Assembly (NCBI GenBank): GCA_018335935.1
Contig: JAGXRG010000026.1
Location: forward strand, 186,001 to 250,000
Origin: Chitinophagaceae bacterium
GTDB taxonomy: Bacteria; Bacteroidota; Bacteroidia; Chitinophagales; Chitinophagaceae
DNA: 64,000 nt
Direction of reading: 5' to 3'
Shown here piece after piece: positions 10,089-18,721 of this stretch (the stretch's first letter is position 1; each line of letters starts with the position of its first letter). The notes below the pieces were generated by a model. That model saw only the letters and a program-made list of their open reading frames with translations. It was not told where the DNA came from and ran no database searches. The translations under genes and the position numbers were made by a program.

Positions 10089-10145
10089 TTAACCTTCAAT
10101 TGATAAACTCACCTTTACTTTTTCTTTCAACATTACTCTATACCA
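10089..10145 (-). pseudogene. Degraded duplicate of the 3' end of dxs
   Basis: Read on the minus strand, this stretch encodes RVMLKEKVKVS and ends, after a few divergent codons, with Gly-stop. The genuine dxs ends REMLKEKVKVS, three further residues, Gly-stop (10630-10680). Over the last 11 shared codons 29 of 33 bases agree, and three of the four differences are synonymous. The copy has no start and lies 541 bp beyond the true dxs end, on the far side of hicBA. Seen directly; the interpretation as an insertion footprint is inference. Confidence 0.7.
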
Positions 10146-10174
10146 TTTTTGTTGTTCTTCAACAACAATGGTAT
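10140..10174 (-). terminator. Stem-loop after hicA
   Basis: Inverted repeat directly after the hicA stop: ATACCATT and GTTGTT at 10140-10156 pair with AACAAC and AATGGTAT at 10161-10174, with a CTTC loop and a small T bulge. It lacks a clear U-tract, so it may be a weak terminator or a 3'-end protecting hairpin for the toxin-antitoxin mRNA. Confidence 0.5.
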
Positions 10175-10175
10175 T

Positions 10176-10388
10176 TTATTTAAAATCTTTAACATCCAAA
10201 TTTGCTTGTCTGCAAATTGAACGAAATGTACCAAATGGAATTTCTTTTCTATCAGCAGGAATAATAACTGTTAAAGTTGGGTTACCAATTTTTCTAAGTT
10301 TTATATGACTACCTTTTTGTGATACAAAAACAAATTCTAATGAATATAATACTTTTAGTATGTGTTCAGATGAATAAAGTTTAGGCAT
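10176..10388 (-). CDS. hicA: HicA-family toxin (mRNA interferase)
   Basis: 70 residues, the full length of HicA, a double-stranded-RNA-binding-fold RNase that cleaves mRNA during translation. The diagnostic GSHIKL with catalytic His28 is present, followed by VIIPADRKEIPFGTFRSICRQANL, the typical C-terminal half. It overlaps the upstream antitoxin gene by 8 bases, so the two are translationally coupled in the order antitoxin-toxin. Both frames are intact. Confidence 0.9.
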   Translation of the reverse strand: MPKLYSSEHILKVLYSLEFVFVSQKGSHIKLRKIGNPTLTVIIPADRKEIPFGTFRSICRQANLDVKDFK

Positions 10389-10596
10389 AACCTATTTCAG
10401 TATTAACTATCTCAGGTTTTGTAATTGAAGTAAAAGGTGCGTCATTATCTTCAAAATATAGTTCCAAAGCCTCTTTCAAATTATCTAATGCTTCATCTTT
10501 AGTTTCACCAAAACTTGAAACATCTACATTCAAACATTGGGCTACAAAAAATTTACCTTCTTGCCAAACAACATTATTTGATAGTATAGATTTCAT
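10381..10596 (-). CDS. hicB: HicB-family antitoxin
   Basis: 71 residues with the partial RNase-H-like fold of HicB: GKFFVAQCLNVDVSSFGETKDEALDNLKEALELYFED. It neutralises HicA by direct binding. The protein lacks the C-terminal ribbon-helix-helix or HTH domain that longer HicB proteins use to repress their own promoter, so autoregulation may need another factor. It starts only 33 bp after the dxs stop and could be read from dxs transcription. Confidence 0.87.
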   Translation of the reverse strand: MKSILSNNVVWQEGKFFVAQCLNVDVSSFGETKDEALDNLKEALELYFEDNDAPFTSITKPEIVNTEIGYA

Positions 10597-10629
10597 AAAA
10601 TCACTTTATTTAAAATTACAATTAATTTC

Positions 10630-12582
10630 TTAACCCATTAACTCACTCACTTTCACTTTTTCCTTCAACATTTCTCTTACAGTTTCAACAATTGCTTGTG
10701 CATCGTAATTGCATTCTCTATACAATTCTTTTAAACTACCATGTTCAACCAATCTATCAGGAATACCTAGCATTTTTACTTCTGCAGAATAATTATGTTG
10801 TGCCATAAATTCTAAAATAGCACTTCCAAAACCACCAATGGTTGTTCCATCTTCAATAGTCACAATTTTGTTGTAATTACTAAATACCTCATGCAATAAT
10901 TCTTCATCAATTGGTTTTACAAAACGCATATCGAAATGTGCAGGATCAATGCCATCTGTTCTTAATTCTCTTATAGCAGCTTGTGCAAAATTTCCCGGGT
11001 GACCAAAAGAAAGAATAGCAATATCTTTTCCATCTTTTAGTTTTCGTCCTTTACCAATTTGAATTTCTTCGAAAGGATATTTTTCAGCCATGGTATCTTT
11101 TTGCAAACCTGCCATCACTCCTTCTCCTCTTGGATAACGAATAACAAATGGATTTTTTGTTGATTCTAATTGAGAAGTGTACATTAAATTTCTCAACTCT
11201 TTTTCATTCATTGGAGCTGAAACAATCATATTTGGAATACAACGGAAATAAGGAATATCATAACATCCATGATGTGTTGGTCCATCTTCACCTACCAATC
11301 CTGCTCGATCTAAACACAAGACAACAGGAAGTTTTTGTATAGCAATATCATGCACTACTTGGTCGTATGCACGTTGCATAAAAGATGAATAAATATTGCA
11401 AAAAGCCTTAATACCTTGAGTAGCTAATCCAGCACTTAAAGTAGCTGCATGTTGTTCACAAATGCCAACATCAAAAGCCCTATCAGGCATTTCTGCCATC
11501 ATATATTTTAAAGATGAGCCACTTGGCATTGCTGGTGTTATTCCCATTATTTTATCATTAGATTTTGCTAATTCAATAATAGTATAACCAAATACATCTT
11601 GATATTTCATGGGTTGAGGAACATCAATTTTTTTCTTGATAATTTCTCCTGTTACTTTATCGAACAATCCTGGTGCATGCCATTTGGTTTGATCTTTTTC
11701 TGCCAACTCATAACCCTTTCCTTTTACAGTAACAATATGCAATAATTTAGGTCCGGGAATATTTTTTAAATCTTTTAAAGTATCTACGAGTTTAGTGATA
11801 TTATGACCATCAATTGGTCCAAAATATCTAAACTTCAAAGCTTCAAATAAATTACTACTTTCACTCACAACACCTTTAACGCTGGCTTCTAATTTGCTTG
11901 CCATGCTTCTACTGAAGTTTTTACCAACAGGCAATTTACCCATAAGGTTCCAAACTTCATCTCTCATTTTATTGTAAGTTGGAGAAGTGGTGATATCTGT
12001 TAAGTATTCTTTTAAAGCCCCAACATTAGGGTCAATACTCATGCAATTATCATTCAAAATAACCAACACATCACTATCTGCAACACCTGCATGATTCATT
12101 GCTTCAAATGCCATACCAGCTGTCATACTTCCATCACCAATTATTGCTACACTTTTTCTATCTTCTTTTTTATACTTTGCAGCAATAGACATACCCAAAG
12201 CTGCAGAAATTGAAGTGGATGAATGGCCTACACCAAAAGTATCGTACTCACTTTCGCTTCTTTTCGGAAAACCACTTAAACCCTTGTATTTTCTATTAGT
12301 AATAAAATTATCTCTACGACCAGTAAGAATTTTATGACCATATGCCTGATGACCTACATCCCAAACTAATTGATCATAAGGAGTATTATAAATATAATGC
12401 AATGCAACAGATAGTTCAACAACACCAAGACTTGCAGCAAAATGACCACCATGAACACTTACAATATCAATAATGTATTGTCTAAGTTCTTCACAAACCA
12501 AATGCAAATCTTCTCGATTGATTTTTTTTAAATCATCGGGGTTATTGATTTTTCTTAAGAGTTCACCAGCTTCTATCTGCAT
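10630..12582 (-). CDS. dxs: 1-deoxy-D-xylulose-5-phosphate synthase
   Basis: 650 residues, usual length. Condenses pyruvate and glyceraldehyde 3-phosphate to DXP, the first step of the MEP isoprenoid pathway, with thiamine diphosphate. The ThDP/Mg motif runs from GDG at 149-151 to NDN at 177-179. GVGHSSTSIS (about 117-126) and the transketolase pyrimidine-binding part (GICEQHAATLSAGLA, GPTHHG) are present, as is the C-terminal transketolase domain. The last codons (MLKEKVKVS...) are duplicated beyond hicBA. A perfect TAnnTTTG box lies 16 bp upstream of the ATG. Confidence 0.96.
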   Translation of the reverse strand: MQIEAGELLRKINNPDDLKKINREDLHLVCEELRQYIIDIVSVHGGHFAASLGVVELSVALHYIYNTPYDQLVWDVGHQAYGHKILTGRRDNFITNRKYKGLSGFPKRSESEYDTFGVGHSSTSISAALGMSIAAKYKKEDRKSVAIIGDGSMTAGMAFEAMNHAGVADSDVLVILNDNCMSIDPNVGALKEYLTDITTSPTYNKMRDEVWNLMGKLPVGKNFSRSMASKLEASVKGVVSESSNLFEALKFRYFGPIDGHNITKLVDTLKDLKNIPGPKLLHIVTVKGKGYELAEKDQTKWHAPGLFDKVTGEIIKKKIDVPQPMKYQDVFGYTIIELAKSNDKIMGITPAMPSGSSLKYMMAEMPDRAFDVGICEQHAATLSAGLATQGIKAFCNIYSSFMQRAYDQVVHDIAIQKLPVVLCLDRAGLVGEDGPTHHGCYDIPYFRCIPNMIVSAPMNEKELRNLMYTSQLESTKNPFVIRYPRGEGVMAGLQKDTMAEKYPFEEIQIGKGRKLKDGKDIAILSFGHPGNFAQAAIRELRTDGIDPAHFDMRFVKPIDEELLHEVFSNYNKIVTIEDGTTIGGFGSAILEFMAQHNYSAEVKMLGIPDRLVEHGSLKELYRECNYDAQAIVETVREMLKEKVKVSELMG

Positions 12583-12598
12583 AGTTACAATTTAGGTA

Positions 12599-12606
12599 CA
12601 AAATTA
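12599..12606 (-). promoter_or_regulatory. -7 box for dxs
   Basis: TAATTTTG on the minus strand matches the Bacteroidota -7 consensus TAnnTTTG exactly. Its last base is 16 bp before the dxs ATG, predicting a leader of roughly ten bases. No convincing TTTG -33 box at the expected distance. Confidence 0.5.
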
Positions 12607-12647
12607 AGGTATTACAATGGGCAATTTAAGTGCTTTTGCTTACGATA

Positions 12648-13880
12648 TTAATTAAATTTTTCGAGTGTTTTACCAATTATTGCAACACACTCTAAAATTT
12701 GTTCTTTTGAAATTAATAATGGTGGTGCAAATCTTATTTTATCTCCATGAGTAGGTTTGGCTAAAAGACCATTATTCTTCAACTCTAAACAAATATTCCA
12801 AGCAACTTCTGAATTTTCATGATTAATTACAATTGCATTCAACAAGCCTTTACCACGAATAGTTTTAATTAAAGGAGAATTAAGTTTAGCTAATTCATCT
12901 CTTAATAATTGACCCATATTCTCAGCATTTTCTGCCATATTCTCGTCTTTCAAAACTTGCAAAGCTTCCATGGCAACTGCACAAGCCAAAGGATTTCCAC
13001 CATAAGTGCTTCCATGTTCACCAGGTTTAATATTCATCATAATTTCATCATCACACAAAACAGCACTTACAGGTAAAACACCACCACTTAAAGCCTTACC
13101 TAAAATTAAAATGTCTGGTCGAACATTTTCATGATCACAAGCCAACATTTTACCAGTTCTACATAAACCAGTTTGAATTTCATCTGCAATAAATAACACA
13201 TTATATTCAGTACATAGTTCACGAACCTTTGTTAAATAGCCTTCATCTGGTAATACTACACCAGCTTCTCCCTGAATAGGCTCAACCATAAATGCTGCTA
13301 CATTTTTATCTTGAAAAGCTTTTTCTAAAGCAACTGTATCGTTATAAGGCACTAATTCAAAGCCTGGCATAAAGGGCCCAAAACCCTTGTAACTACTTGG
13401 ATCTGTAGAGCTAGAAATAGCAGCTAAAGTTCTTCCCCAAAAATTACCATTGGCAAAAATAATTTTTGCTTTATTTTCTTCAATACCTTTTTTATCGTAA
13501 CCCCAACGTCGAGCCAGTTTCACTGCTGTTTCCCCACCTTCAACACCTGTGTTCATTGGGAGTACTTTATCATATCCAAAATACGAAGTAATATATTTTG
13601 CATAATTTCCTAAAAGATTACTATGAAATGCTCTTGAAGTAAGTGTAAGTTTTTTTGATTGATCTATTAAAGCATTAATTATTCTAGGATGACAATGACC
13701 TTGATTGACTGCTGAATAACCACTTAAAAAATCGAAGTATTTTTTTCCATCAACATCGTACAAAAAAACACCTTCACCTCTTTCAAGGACAACAGGAATT
13801 GGGTGATAATTATGTGCTCCAAATTGTTCTTCTAATAATAAATAATGAGCTGTTTGCTCAGATAATTGTTGCGTTTGCAT
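12648..13880 (-). CDS. rocD: Ornithine aminotransferase
   Basis: 410 residues, class III PLP aminotransferase. Converts ornithine and 2-oxoglutarate to glutamate-5-semialdehyde and glutamate, linking arginine and proline metabolism. PLP-binding Lys262 is in [17 protein letters not shown], the cofactor Asp is in [16 protein letters not shown], and [16 protein letters not shown] and [13 protein letters not shown] are characteristic of OAT. It is followed 65 bp later by dxs on the same strand. Acetylornithine or GABA aminotransferase are relatives, but the N-terminal [16 protein letters not shown] favours OAT. Confidence 0.93.
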   Translation of the reverse strand: MQTQQLSEQTAHYLLLEEQFGAHNYHPIPVVLERGEGVFLYDVDGKKYFDFLSGYSAVNQGHCHPRIINALIDQSKKLTLTSRAFHSNLLGNYAKYITSYFGYDKVLPMNTGVEGGETAVKLARRWGYDKKGIEENKAKIIFANGNFWGRTLAAISSSTDPSSYKGFGPFMPGFELVPYNDTVALEKAFQDKNVAAFMVEPIQGEAGVVLPDEGYLTKVRELCTEYNVLFIADEIQTGLCRTGKMLACDHENVRPDILILGKALSGGVLPVSAVLCDDEIMMNIKPGEHGSTYGGNPLACAVAMEALQVLKDENMAENAENMGQLLRDELAKLNSPLIKTIRGKGLLNAIVINHENSEVAWNICLELKNNGLLAKPTHGDKIRFAPPLLISKEQILECVAIIGKTLEKFN

Positions 13881-13981
13881 AACGATTAATTATGAGTTAT
13901 GAGTTAAGAATTATAAATTTACGAGGAATATGATACAATTATGAAGAGAGTTCAATATTCATAATTCATCATTCAATATTA

Positions 13982-14053
13982 CTAAACGTGGTGGTCTAAA
14001 AAATCGAGGTTATGAGATAGGAATTCCATGGCTGCAAGATAACCTTTTTTAGT
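13982..14053 (-). pseudogene. Coding-like remnant directly after the methyltransferase stop
   Basis: Reading on in the same frame past the TAA of the methyltransferase gives 23 sense codons to a TAG: TKKGYLAAMEFLSH followed by NLDFLDHHV. It uses C-ending codons (GCC, TTC, CTC, AAC) that are rare around it and is flanked by A/T repeat DNA. It could be the end of a lost gene, a lost extension of the methyltransferase, or chance. The rest of the spacer (13881-13981) is TTATGAG/ATAATTCA-type micro-repeats with no other feature. Confidence 0.3.
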
Positions 14054-14851
14054 TTAATATTTTACTGTAAAGTGTTGTTTGATCCTGAAATCTTTATTAA
14101 AAATTACAATTCCAATAAAAAATAAATCAATTGTTGCAGTTACTTTTTCATGTAGTTGCACATATTTCCAAGCAGTTTCCATTTCTTCACTCCAATGAAT
14201 ATCATCTAAAATAAAAATGCTTTGTTCATTAGATTTTGAAAGCAATTGATTGAAATAATTAATGGTGGGTTCATAACGATGATTGCCGTCGATAAAAGCA
14301 AAATCAACTTTATTTATTGTAGACAATACTTTTTCTAAAGTATTATCAAAATTTCCAACATTTAAATTAATATTTTTTAGTTGAAGCGATTCAAAATTTT
14401 GTTCAGCAATATTTGCAATTGAAGGCGCTCCTTCAAAAGTATAAACTACACTATATACGTTAGAAGAAGCCAAATATGATGTTGTAATTCCTAAAGAAGT
14501 TCCTAACTCAATAATGGTTTGAGGTTGATAATAATCAACAAACCTAAACAACAATTGACTATATTTTTTTGGCTTAAGTGATGATTTTGCAATTGCACTT
14601 ATTTTCCTTTTTTTATTTGAAAGATTTTTTGAACCAGCACCAAAGTCTACTACTTCAATTTCAGTTTCATTTTTCAACAATAGTTTTCTGAGTTGTTCAA
14701 TAGATTCAAATTGATAAAATTTTCTTTCATCTAATAAAACATCCTGAATTAAATTAAATACATAAGGCGAATGCATTCCATGACCTTTTCTATTACTAGC
14801 TGTAAGCCAATAATGACAATACTTTAAAGCCATTTTGAAATGAGAATACAT
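14054..14851 (-). CDS. Class I SAM-dependent methyltransferase (Methyltransf_24-like)
   Basis: 265 residues from the ATG at 14851; an ATG six codons later (MALKYCHYWL) is also plausible. N-terminal helical part with NRKGHGMHSPYVF. The SAM fold has motif I IIELGTSLGITTSYLA, an acidic residue in YTFEGAP, DFAFIDGNHRYEPTINYF and FILDDIHWSEEMETAW. This resembles O-methyltransferase/class-24 enzymes that use a metal-binding Asp pair. Substrate unknown. It ends the minus-strand run thyA-folA-membrane protein-methyltransferase; spacing to the membrane protein gene is 14 bp. Confidence 0.82.
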   Translation of the reverse strand: MYSHFKMALKYCHYWLTASNRKGHGMHSPYVFNLIQDVLLDERKFYQFESIEQLRKLLLKNETEIEVVDFGAGSKNLSNKKRKISAIAKSSLKPKKYSQLLFRFVDYYQPQTIIELGTSLGITTSYLASSNVYSVVYTFEGAPSIANIAEQNFESLQLKNINLNVGNFDNTLEKVLSTINKVDFAFIDGNHRYEPTINYFNQLLSKSNEQSIFILDDIHWSEEMETAWKYVQLHEKVTATIDLFFIGIVIFNKDFRIKQHFTVKY

Positions 14852-14865
14852 GTACTATTATTGAA

Positions 14866-15381
14866 TTAAGATTGATGATTTATGGATTGAGAAGGTAATT
14901 TTTTTGCAAAAAAAAGTATTGCATAAACCACAACAAACCATGAAAAATAATGAATGAAATTAAGATGAAAATTAACAAATGAAAAATTGACTAAAGTAAA
15001 ATTAAATGAAGATGCTTTGTGAGCAATGATTTTAATAATTATGTCTGATAGCAAAAGAAATAACATTAGAATAGAAAGAAATTTATTTGCAACTAATTTC
15101 TTGATTAAAAATAAAAATGGCAGAACTATAATTAAAACAATTCTGATATGTTCCCAAGTAATTGAGTTGAATAAAACAGCATAAACATCCACTCCCATAA
15201 ATTCAGCTATTTGTTTAAACCCATTTAAGTATTTTAATAACATAAAAGTTGAACAAATCAACATAACATTAACAGTGGCAGAAATGTTGTGTAGAAATAA
15301 TTTTTGTTTTCCTTCTGTTATTAGTTGTAGCAAGATTAAACAAGAAGCAAGAATGACAAAAGCTGTATTAAAAAATTGCAT
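14866..15381 (-). CDS. Integral membrane protein of unknown function
   Basis: 171 residues with about five hydrophobic helices: residues 3-20, 32-50, about 80-95, 103-120 and about 143-160 (YFSWFVVVYAILFF). No recognised motif. It starts 5 bp after the folA stop, so it is co-transcribed with folA. The Asn/Phe-rich loop before the last helix may be periplasmic. Confidence 0.7.
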   Translation of the reverse strand: MQFFNTAFVILASCLILLQLITEGKQKLFLHNISATVNVMLICSTFMLLKYLNGFKQIAEFMGVDVYAVLFNSITWEHIRIVLIIVLPFLFLIKKLVANKFLSILMLFLLLSDIIIKIIAHKASSFNFTLVNFSFVNFHLNFIHYFSWFVVVYAILFFAKKLPSQSINHQS

Positions 15382-15386
15382 GTAAC

Positions 15387-15875
15387 TTATTTACGAATCC
15401 AAGTTTCAAAGGTATAATCGAAAGCATGTTTTTCATCCTTAAGATGATTTTCTGAGAAACTTAATTTCCAACCAGATTTATCAAAATCAAAATAAGCATC
15501 ACCCTCAATTGTAGTATGTACTTTGGTTAAATAAATTTTACTGGCTTTATCTAAAAATTGATTATAAATTTCACTGCCTCCTATAACAAATATTTCTTTG
15601 TAATCGTGTTCCTTGGTTACAAAAAAAACATCATTAATATTATGGACAACCACAGCATTAGCTTTATATTTTTTTTGATGTGTTAAAATAATATTTACTC
15701 TACCAGGTAAAGGTTTTGAACCTATTGACTCAAAAGTTTTTCTACCCATAACTAAAGGCATTGCCCAAGTGGTTTGCTTAAAAAACTTCATATCATTAGG
15801 CAAATGCCAAAGCAATTGATTGTTTTTGCCAATTACATGATTTAGTGAAGAAGCTACTATGATTGAAACGTTCAA
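15387..15875 (-). CDS. folA: Dihydrofolate reductase
   Basis: 162 residues, usual length. Reduces dihydrofolate to tetrahydrofolate with NADPH. Hallmarks: SLNHVIGKNNQLLWHLPNDMKFFKQTT with the substrate-binding Asp in LPNDMKFF, VMGRKTFESIG (NADPH binding) and FVIGGSEIYNQFL. It is paired with thyA 97 bp upstream on the same strand, the functional partner that regenerates dihydrofolate. Confidence 0.96.
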   Translation of the reverse strand: MNVSIIVASSLNHVIGKNNQLLWHLPNDMKFFKQTTWAMPLVMGRKTFESIGSKPLPGRVNIILTHQKKYKANAVVVHNINDVFFVTKEHDYKEIFVIGGSEIYNQFLDKASKIYLTKVHTTIEGDAYFDFDKSGWKLSFSENHLKDEKHAFDYTFETWIRK

Positions 15876-15888
15876 ACTATTTAAGATT

Positions 15889-15965
15889 TAATATTGATTA
15901 TTGATTATTGATTATTGATTATTAGAAACAACATTCACAATTTATAATTCATAATTTACAATTTA
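15889..15965. repeat. A/T micro-repeat spacer between folA and thyA
   Basis: Four tandem copies of ATTGATT (about 15892-15922), then AATTTATAATTCATAATTTACAATTTATAATTC-like units. These are simple slipped repeats; no promoter box stands out. Confidence 0.7.
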
Positions 15966-15972
15966 TAATTCA

Positions 15973-16788
15973 CTAAACTGCCACTGCAGCTTTGATATGT
16001 GGATGAGCTTGATAATTTTCTAGATTAAAATCTTCGAACTTAAAACTAAAAATATCTTTTATTTCAGAATTTATTTTCATGGTTGGCAAATCGAATGGCG
16101 TTCTTTGCAATTGAAGTTTGGCTTGCTCTAAATGATTATTGTATAAATGCACATCTCCAAAACTATGTATAAACTCTCCTGCTTCCATATCACAAACTTG
16201 AGCTATCATCATAGTTAATAATGCATAAGATGCAATGTTGAAAGGAACACCTAAAAAAACATCTGCACTTCTTTGATATAATTGACAAGATAATTTTGGT
16301 TTTGAATTTTCATCTTTTGCAGGAGCAACATAAAACTGAAACAATGCATGACAAGGCATTAGTGCCATTTCTTTTAACTCACCTACATTCCAAGCATTCA
16401 CAATCATTCTTCTACTATCTGGATTGGTTTTGAGCTGATGAAGCACATCAGAAATTTGATCTATAGTTTCACCATTTTTTCCTGACCAGCTTCGCCATTG
16501 TTTACCATAAACAGGACCTAAGTCGCCATTTTCTCTTGCCCATTCATCCCAAATTTTTACACCATTTTCGTTTAGATATTTAATGTTAGTATCGCCATTT
16601 AAAAACCAAAGTAATTCGTAAATAATACTTTTTAGATGCAATTTTTTTGTGGTAACTAAAGGAAATCCTTTTTGCAAATCGAATCTCATCTGATAACCAA
16701 AACAACTTAATGTTCCTGTTCCTGTTCTATCAGATTTAGAAACGCCATGATCTAAAATATGTTGAAGTAATTGATGATATTGTTGCAC
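15973..16788 (-). CDS. thyA: Thymidylate synthase
   Basis: 271 residues. Methylates dUMP to dTMP with methylene-tetrahydrofolate. Catalytic Cys146 sits in [12 protein letters not shown], the phosphate-binding pair Arg126-Arg127 is in [12 protein letters not shown], Arg21 is in [10 protein letters not shown], and the dUMP/folate contacts are in [22 protein letters not shown] and HLYNNHLEQ. Numbering coincides with the E. coli enzyme. The presence of thyA, with no thyX seen here, fits with the adjacent folA. Confidence 0.97.
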   Translation of the reverse strand: MQQYHQLLQHILDHGVSKSDRTGTGTLSCFGYQMRFDLQKGFPLVTTKKLHLKSIIYELLWFLNGDTNIKYLNENGVKIWDEWARENGDLGPVYGKQWRSWSGKNGETIDQISDVLHQLKTNPDSRRMIVNAWNVGELKEMALMPCHALFQFYVAPAKDENSKPKLSCQLYQRSADVFLGVPFNIASYALLTMMIAQVCDMEAGEFIHSFGDVHLYNNHLEQAKLQLQRTPFDLPTMKINSEIKDIFSFKFEDFNLENYQAHPHIKAAVAV

Positions 16789-16875
16789 TTTTTAAATTGT
16801 AAATTATAAATTTTAAATTATAAACAAATATTGCAAATAATTTACAATTTACCGCTAACAATTTATAATTGAAAT
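16789..16875. repeat. A/T micro-repeat spacer between thyA and the next gene
   Basis: Repeats of TTGTAAATTATAAATT type and their inverse (ATTTACAATTTA, AACAATTTATAATTG). They are similar in character to the spacers at 13.9, 15.9 and 52.7 kb but different in exact unit. Confidence 0.6.
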
Positions 16876-17520
16876 TTATTTCTTTCTTTTAAAATCTCCA
16901 CGTTTCCAAGCCTTAATAAAATCGGCCCAAGCTAAAGGATTAAGAATATTTTGAGGAGGAATTTGACCGGCATAATAATATTTCACAGCTTGCTGACGAA
17001 ATTGAAAATTAATAGCTTCTCTTCCATCTGCTGGTAATGTAGCCATTAAAGCTCTAAGTTTACTTTCTTCTGTATTTTGTCGTGCAATTTCATAAGCATC
17101 ATCATCAACTCTGGTATTTGCAAAATCTCTTTCAAATTGCTCACGAGTTGGTTTTGCTTTAATAATAGTTGCAGGTAAATAGGCAGTATCATCTACCAAT
17201 AATTGAATTACACTGTATTGATTCTCTGTTAAGTTAGATGGGATGGTGATTGTTTTTTCTTTGAATCCTACACTACTAAAACTTATTTTATCTCCTTTTA
17301 AGACAGCAATTGAAAAAACACCAAATCCATTAGTTATGGTACCTCGCCCTTTTCCTACAACCACAACACTAGCAGCAGGCACAGCACGTAAACTATCTGC
17401 AGTCATTACAACTCCATAAAGTTGAATTACACTATCTTTTGGAGTTTGTGCTGTTGCATTATAAATGCTACTGCATAAAACAATTATCAATAAAAAAATA
17501 AATTGTACAACTTTTTTCAT
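16876..17520 (-). CDS. Exported carboxypeptidase-regulatory-like domain protein
   Basis: 214 residues from the ATG ending at 17520; the ATG nine codons upstream precedes a basic tract that would spoil the signal peptide. Signal peptide MKKVVQFIFLLIIVLC... cut after TAQ, a CarboxypepD_reg-like domain (about 32-115; LYGVVMTADSLRAVPAASVVV, TITNGFGVFSI, SFSSVGFKEK), then a charged helical tail with no barrel. Similar stand-alone proteins are common in Bacteroidota and have no assigned role. A -7-like TATCTTTTG lies 6 bp before the ATG. Confidence 0.75.
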   Translation of the reverse strand: MKKVVQFIFLLIIVLCSSIYNATAQTPKDSVIQLYGVVMTADSLRAVPAASVVVVGKGRGTITNGFGVFSIAVLKGDKISFSSVGFKEKTITIPSNLTENQYSVIQLLVDDTAYLPATIIKAKPTREQFERDFANTRVDDDAYEIARQNTEESKLRALMATLPADGREAINFQFRQQAVKYYYAGQIPPQNILNPLAWADFIKAWKRGDFKRKK

Positions 17521-17572
17521 AATACGCAAAAGATAAATGTTCAACAATAAACAAAGTAAACTACTCAGGTGT

Positions 17573-17580
17573 TAAATTTG
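17573..17580 (+). promoter_or_regulatory. -7 box for mrp
   Basis: TAAATTTG matches TAnnTTTG exactly, 40 bp before the mrp ATG and directed away from the divergent exported protein gene. No clear -33 TTTG. Confidence 0.45.
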
Positions 17581-17620
17581 CACACACAAAAGCTTTTTAA
17601 CAAATAATTTTTAAAATAAA

Positions 17621-18712
17621 ATGACCGAAGCCGATATTCTAAAAGCACTCAGTAATGTACAAGAACCCGATTTAGGTAAAGACCTTGTTACTCTGAATAT
17701 GATAAAAGATATTGTGATTAAAGATAATGAAGTTTCATTTACCATTATCCTCACAACACCAGCATGTCCAATGAAAGAAATGATGAAAACTGCTTGTGTA
17801 AATGCAATAAAACTTTTAGTTAATAAGGAGGCTATTGTTCAAGTAAACTTTACATCTAAAACAACAACCAATAGAAAAGATGATAAAGTTTTACCAGGCG
17901 TAAAAAATATTATTGCTGTAATTAGTGGCAAAGGTGGTGTTGGTAAAAGTACAGTAGCTGCCAATTTAGCTATAGCTTTATCTGCTGGTGGTGCAAAAAT
18001 TGGTCTAATGGATGCTGATATTTATGGACCAAGTGTACCCATTATGTTTGGTGTGAGGGGAGAAAGACCTATGATGAAAGAAGTTGATGGAAAGGGTGTA
18101 ATTATTCCTTTAGAAAAATATGGAATTAAATTAATGAGTATTGGATTATTGGTTGATGAGAAAAATGCTGTAGTTTGGCGTGGACCCATGGCAAGCAGTG
18201 CCATTAAACAATTTGTAACTGAAGTAGATTGGGGCGATTTAGATTATTTAGTTATTGATATGCCTCCTGGAACTGGAGATATTCATTTAACCATTATGCA
18301 AACTGTTCCTGTAACTGGTGTGGTAATTGTAACTACTCCTCAAGATGTTGCTTTAGCAGATGCAAAAAAAGGAATTGCCATGTTTGGGCAAGCTCAAATT
18401 AATGTACCTATACTAGGTTTAGTAGAAAATATGGCTTACTTCACTCCTGCTGAATTGCCAGAAAATAAATATTACATTTTTGGTAAAGAAGGTGGAAAAA
18501 GACTAGCTGATGAATACGATTTAAGTTTCTTAGGTCAAATTCCTTTGATTCAAAGTATTAGAGAAGCTGGAGATTCAGGTACACCAGCAATGGCTAATAC
18601 CGATGAACTCTCTAAAGAAGCTTTTTCGAACTTTGCAGGAAATGTAGTGAGAAATATTGCCATAAGAAATGCCAATCTGCCTCAAACTAAGATAATTGAA
18701 ATGGTAAATTAA
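17621..18712 (+). CDS. mrp: Mrp/ApbC family P-loop ATPase, iron-sulfur cluster carrier
   Basis: 363 residues. N-terminal DUF59/MIP18-like domain (1-75; with TTPACPMKEMM), then a ParA/MinD-like NTPase with the deviant Walker A GKGGVGKS (103-110) and DADIYGPS, DYLVIDMPPGTGD, ENMAYF. Members scaffold or transfer Fe-S clusters. The CxxC that in many homologues holds the bridging cluster is absent: after ENMAYFTPAELPENKYYIFGK there is no Cys pair, though the DUF59 Cys49 remains. rnhA starts 9 bp later and the protease follows, suggesting an operon. Confidence 0.92.
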   Translation: MTEADILKALSNVQEPDLGKDLVTLNMIKDIVIKDNEVSFTIILTTPACPMKEMMKTACVNAIKLLVNKEAIVQVNFTSKTTTNRKDDKVLPGVKNIIAVISGKGGVGKSTVAANLAIALSAGGAKIGLMDADIYGPSVPIMFGVRGERPMMKEVDGKGVIIPLEKYGIKLMSIGLLVDEKNAVVWRGPMASSAIKQFVTEVDWGDLDYLVIDMPPGTGDIHLTIMQTVPVTGVVIVTTPQDVALADAKKGIAMFGQAQINVPILGLVENMAYFTPAELPENKYYIFGKEGGKRLADEYDLSFLGQIPLIQSIREAGDSGTPAMANTDELSKEAFSNFAGNVVRNIAIRNANLPQTKIIEMVN

Positions 18713-18721
18713 AATTACATT

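Noticed and set aside
10176-10596. hicBA as inactivated remnants
   Set aside because: Both frames are intact, full-length, overlapping as usual, and HicA keeps its catalytic His28.
15889-15965. CRISPR-like array of ATTGATT repeats
   Set aside because: Units are 7 bases, contiguous and without spacers; there are no cas genes in the window.
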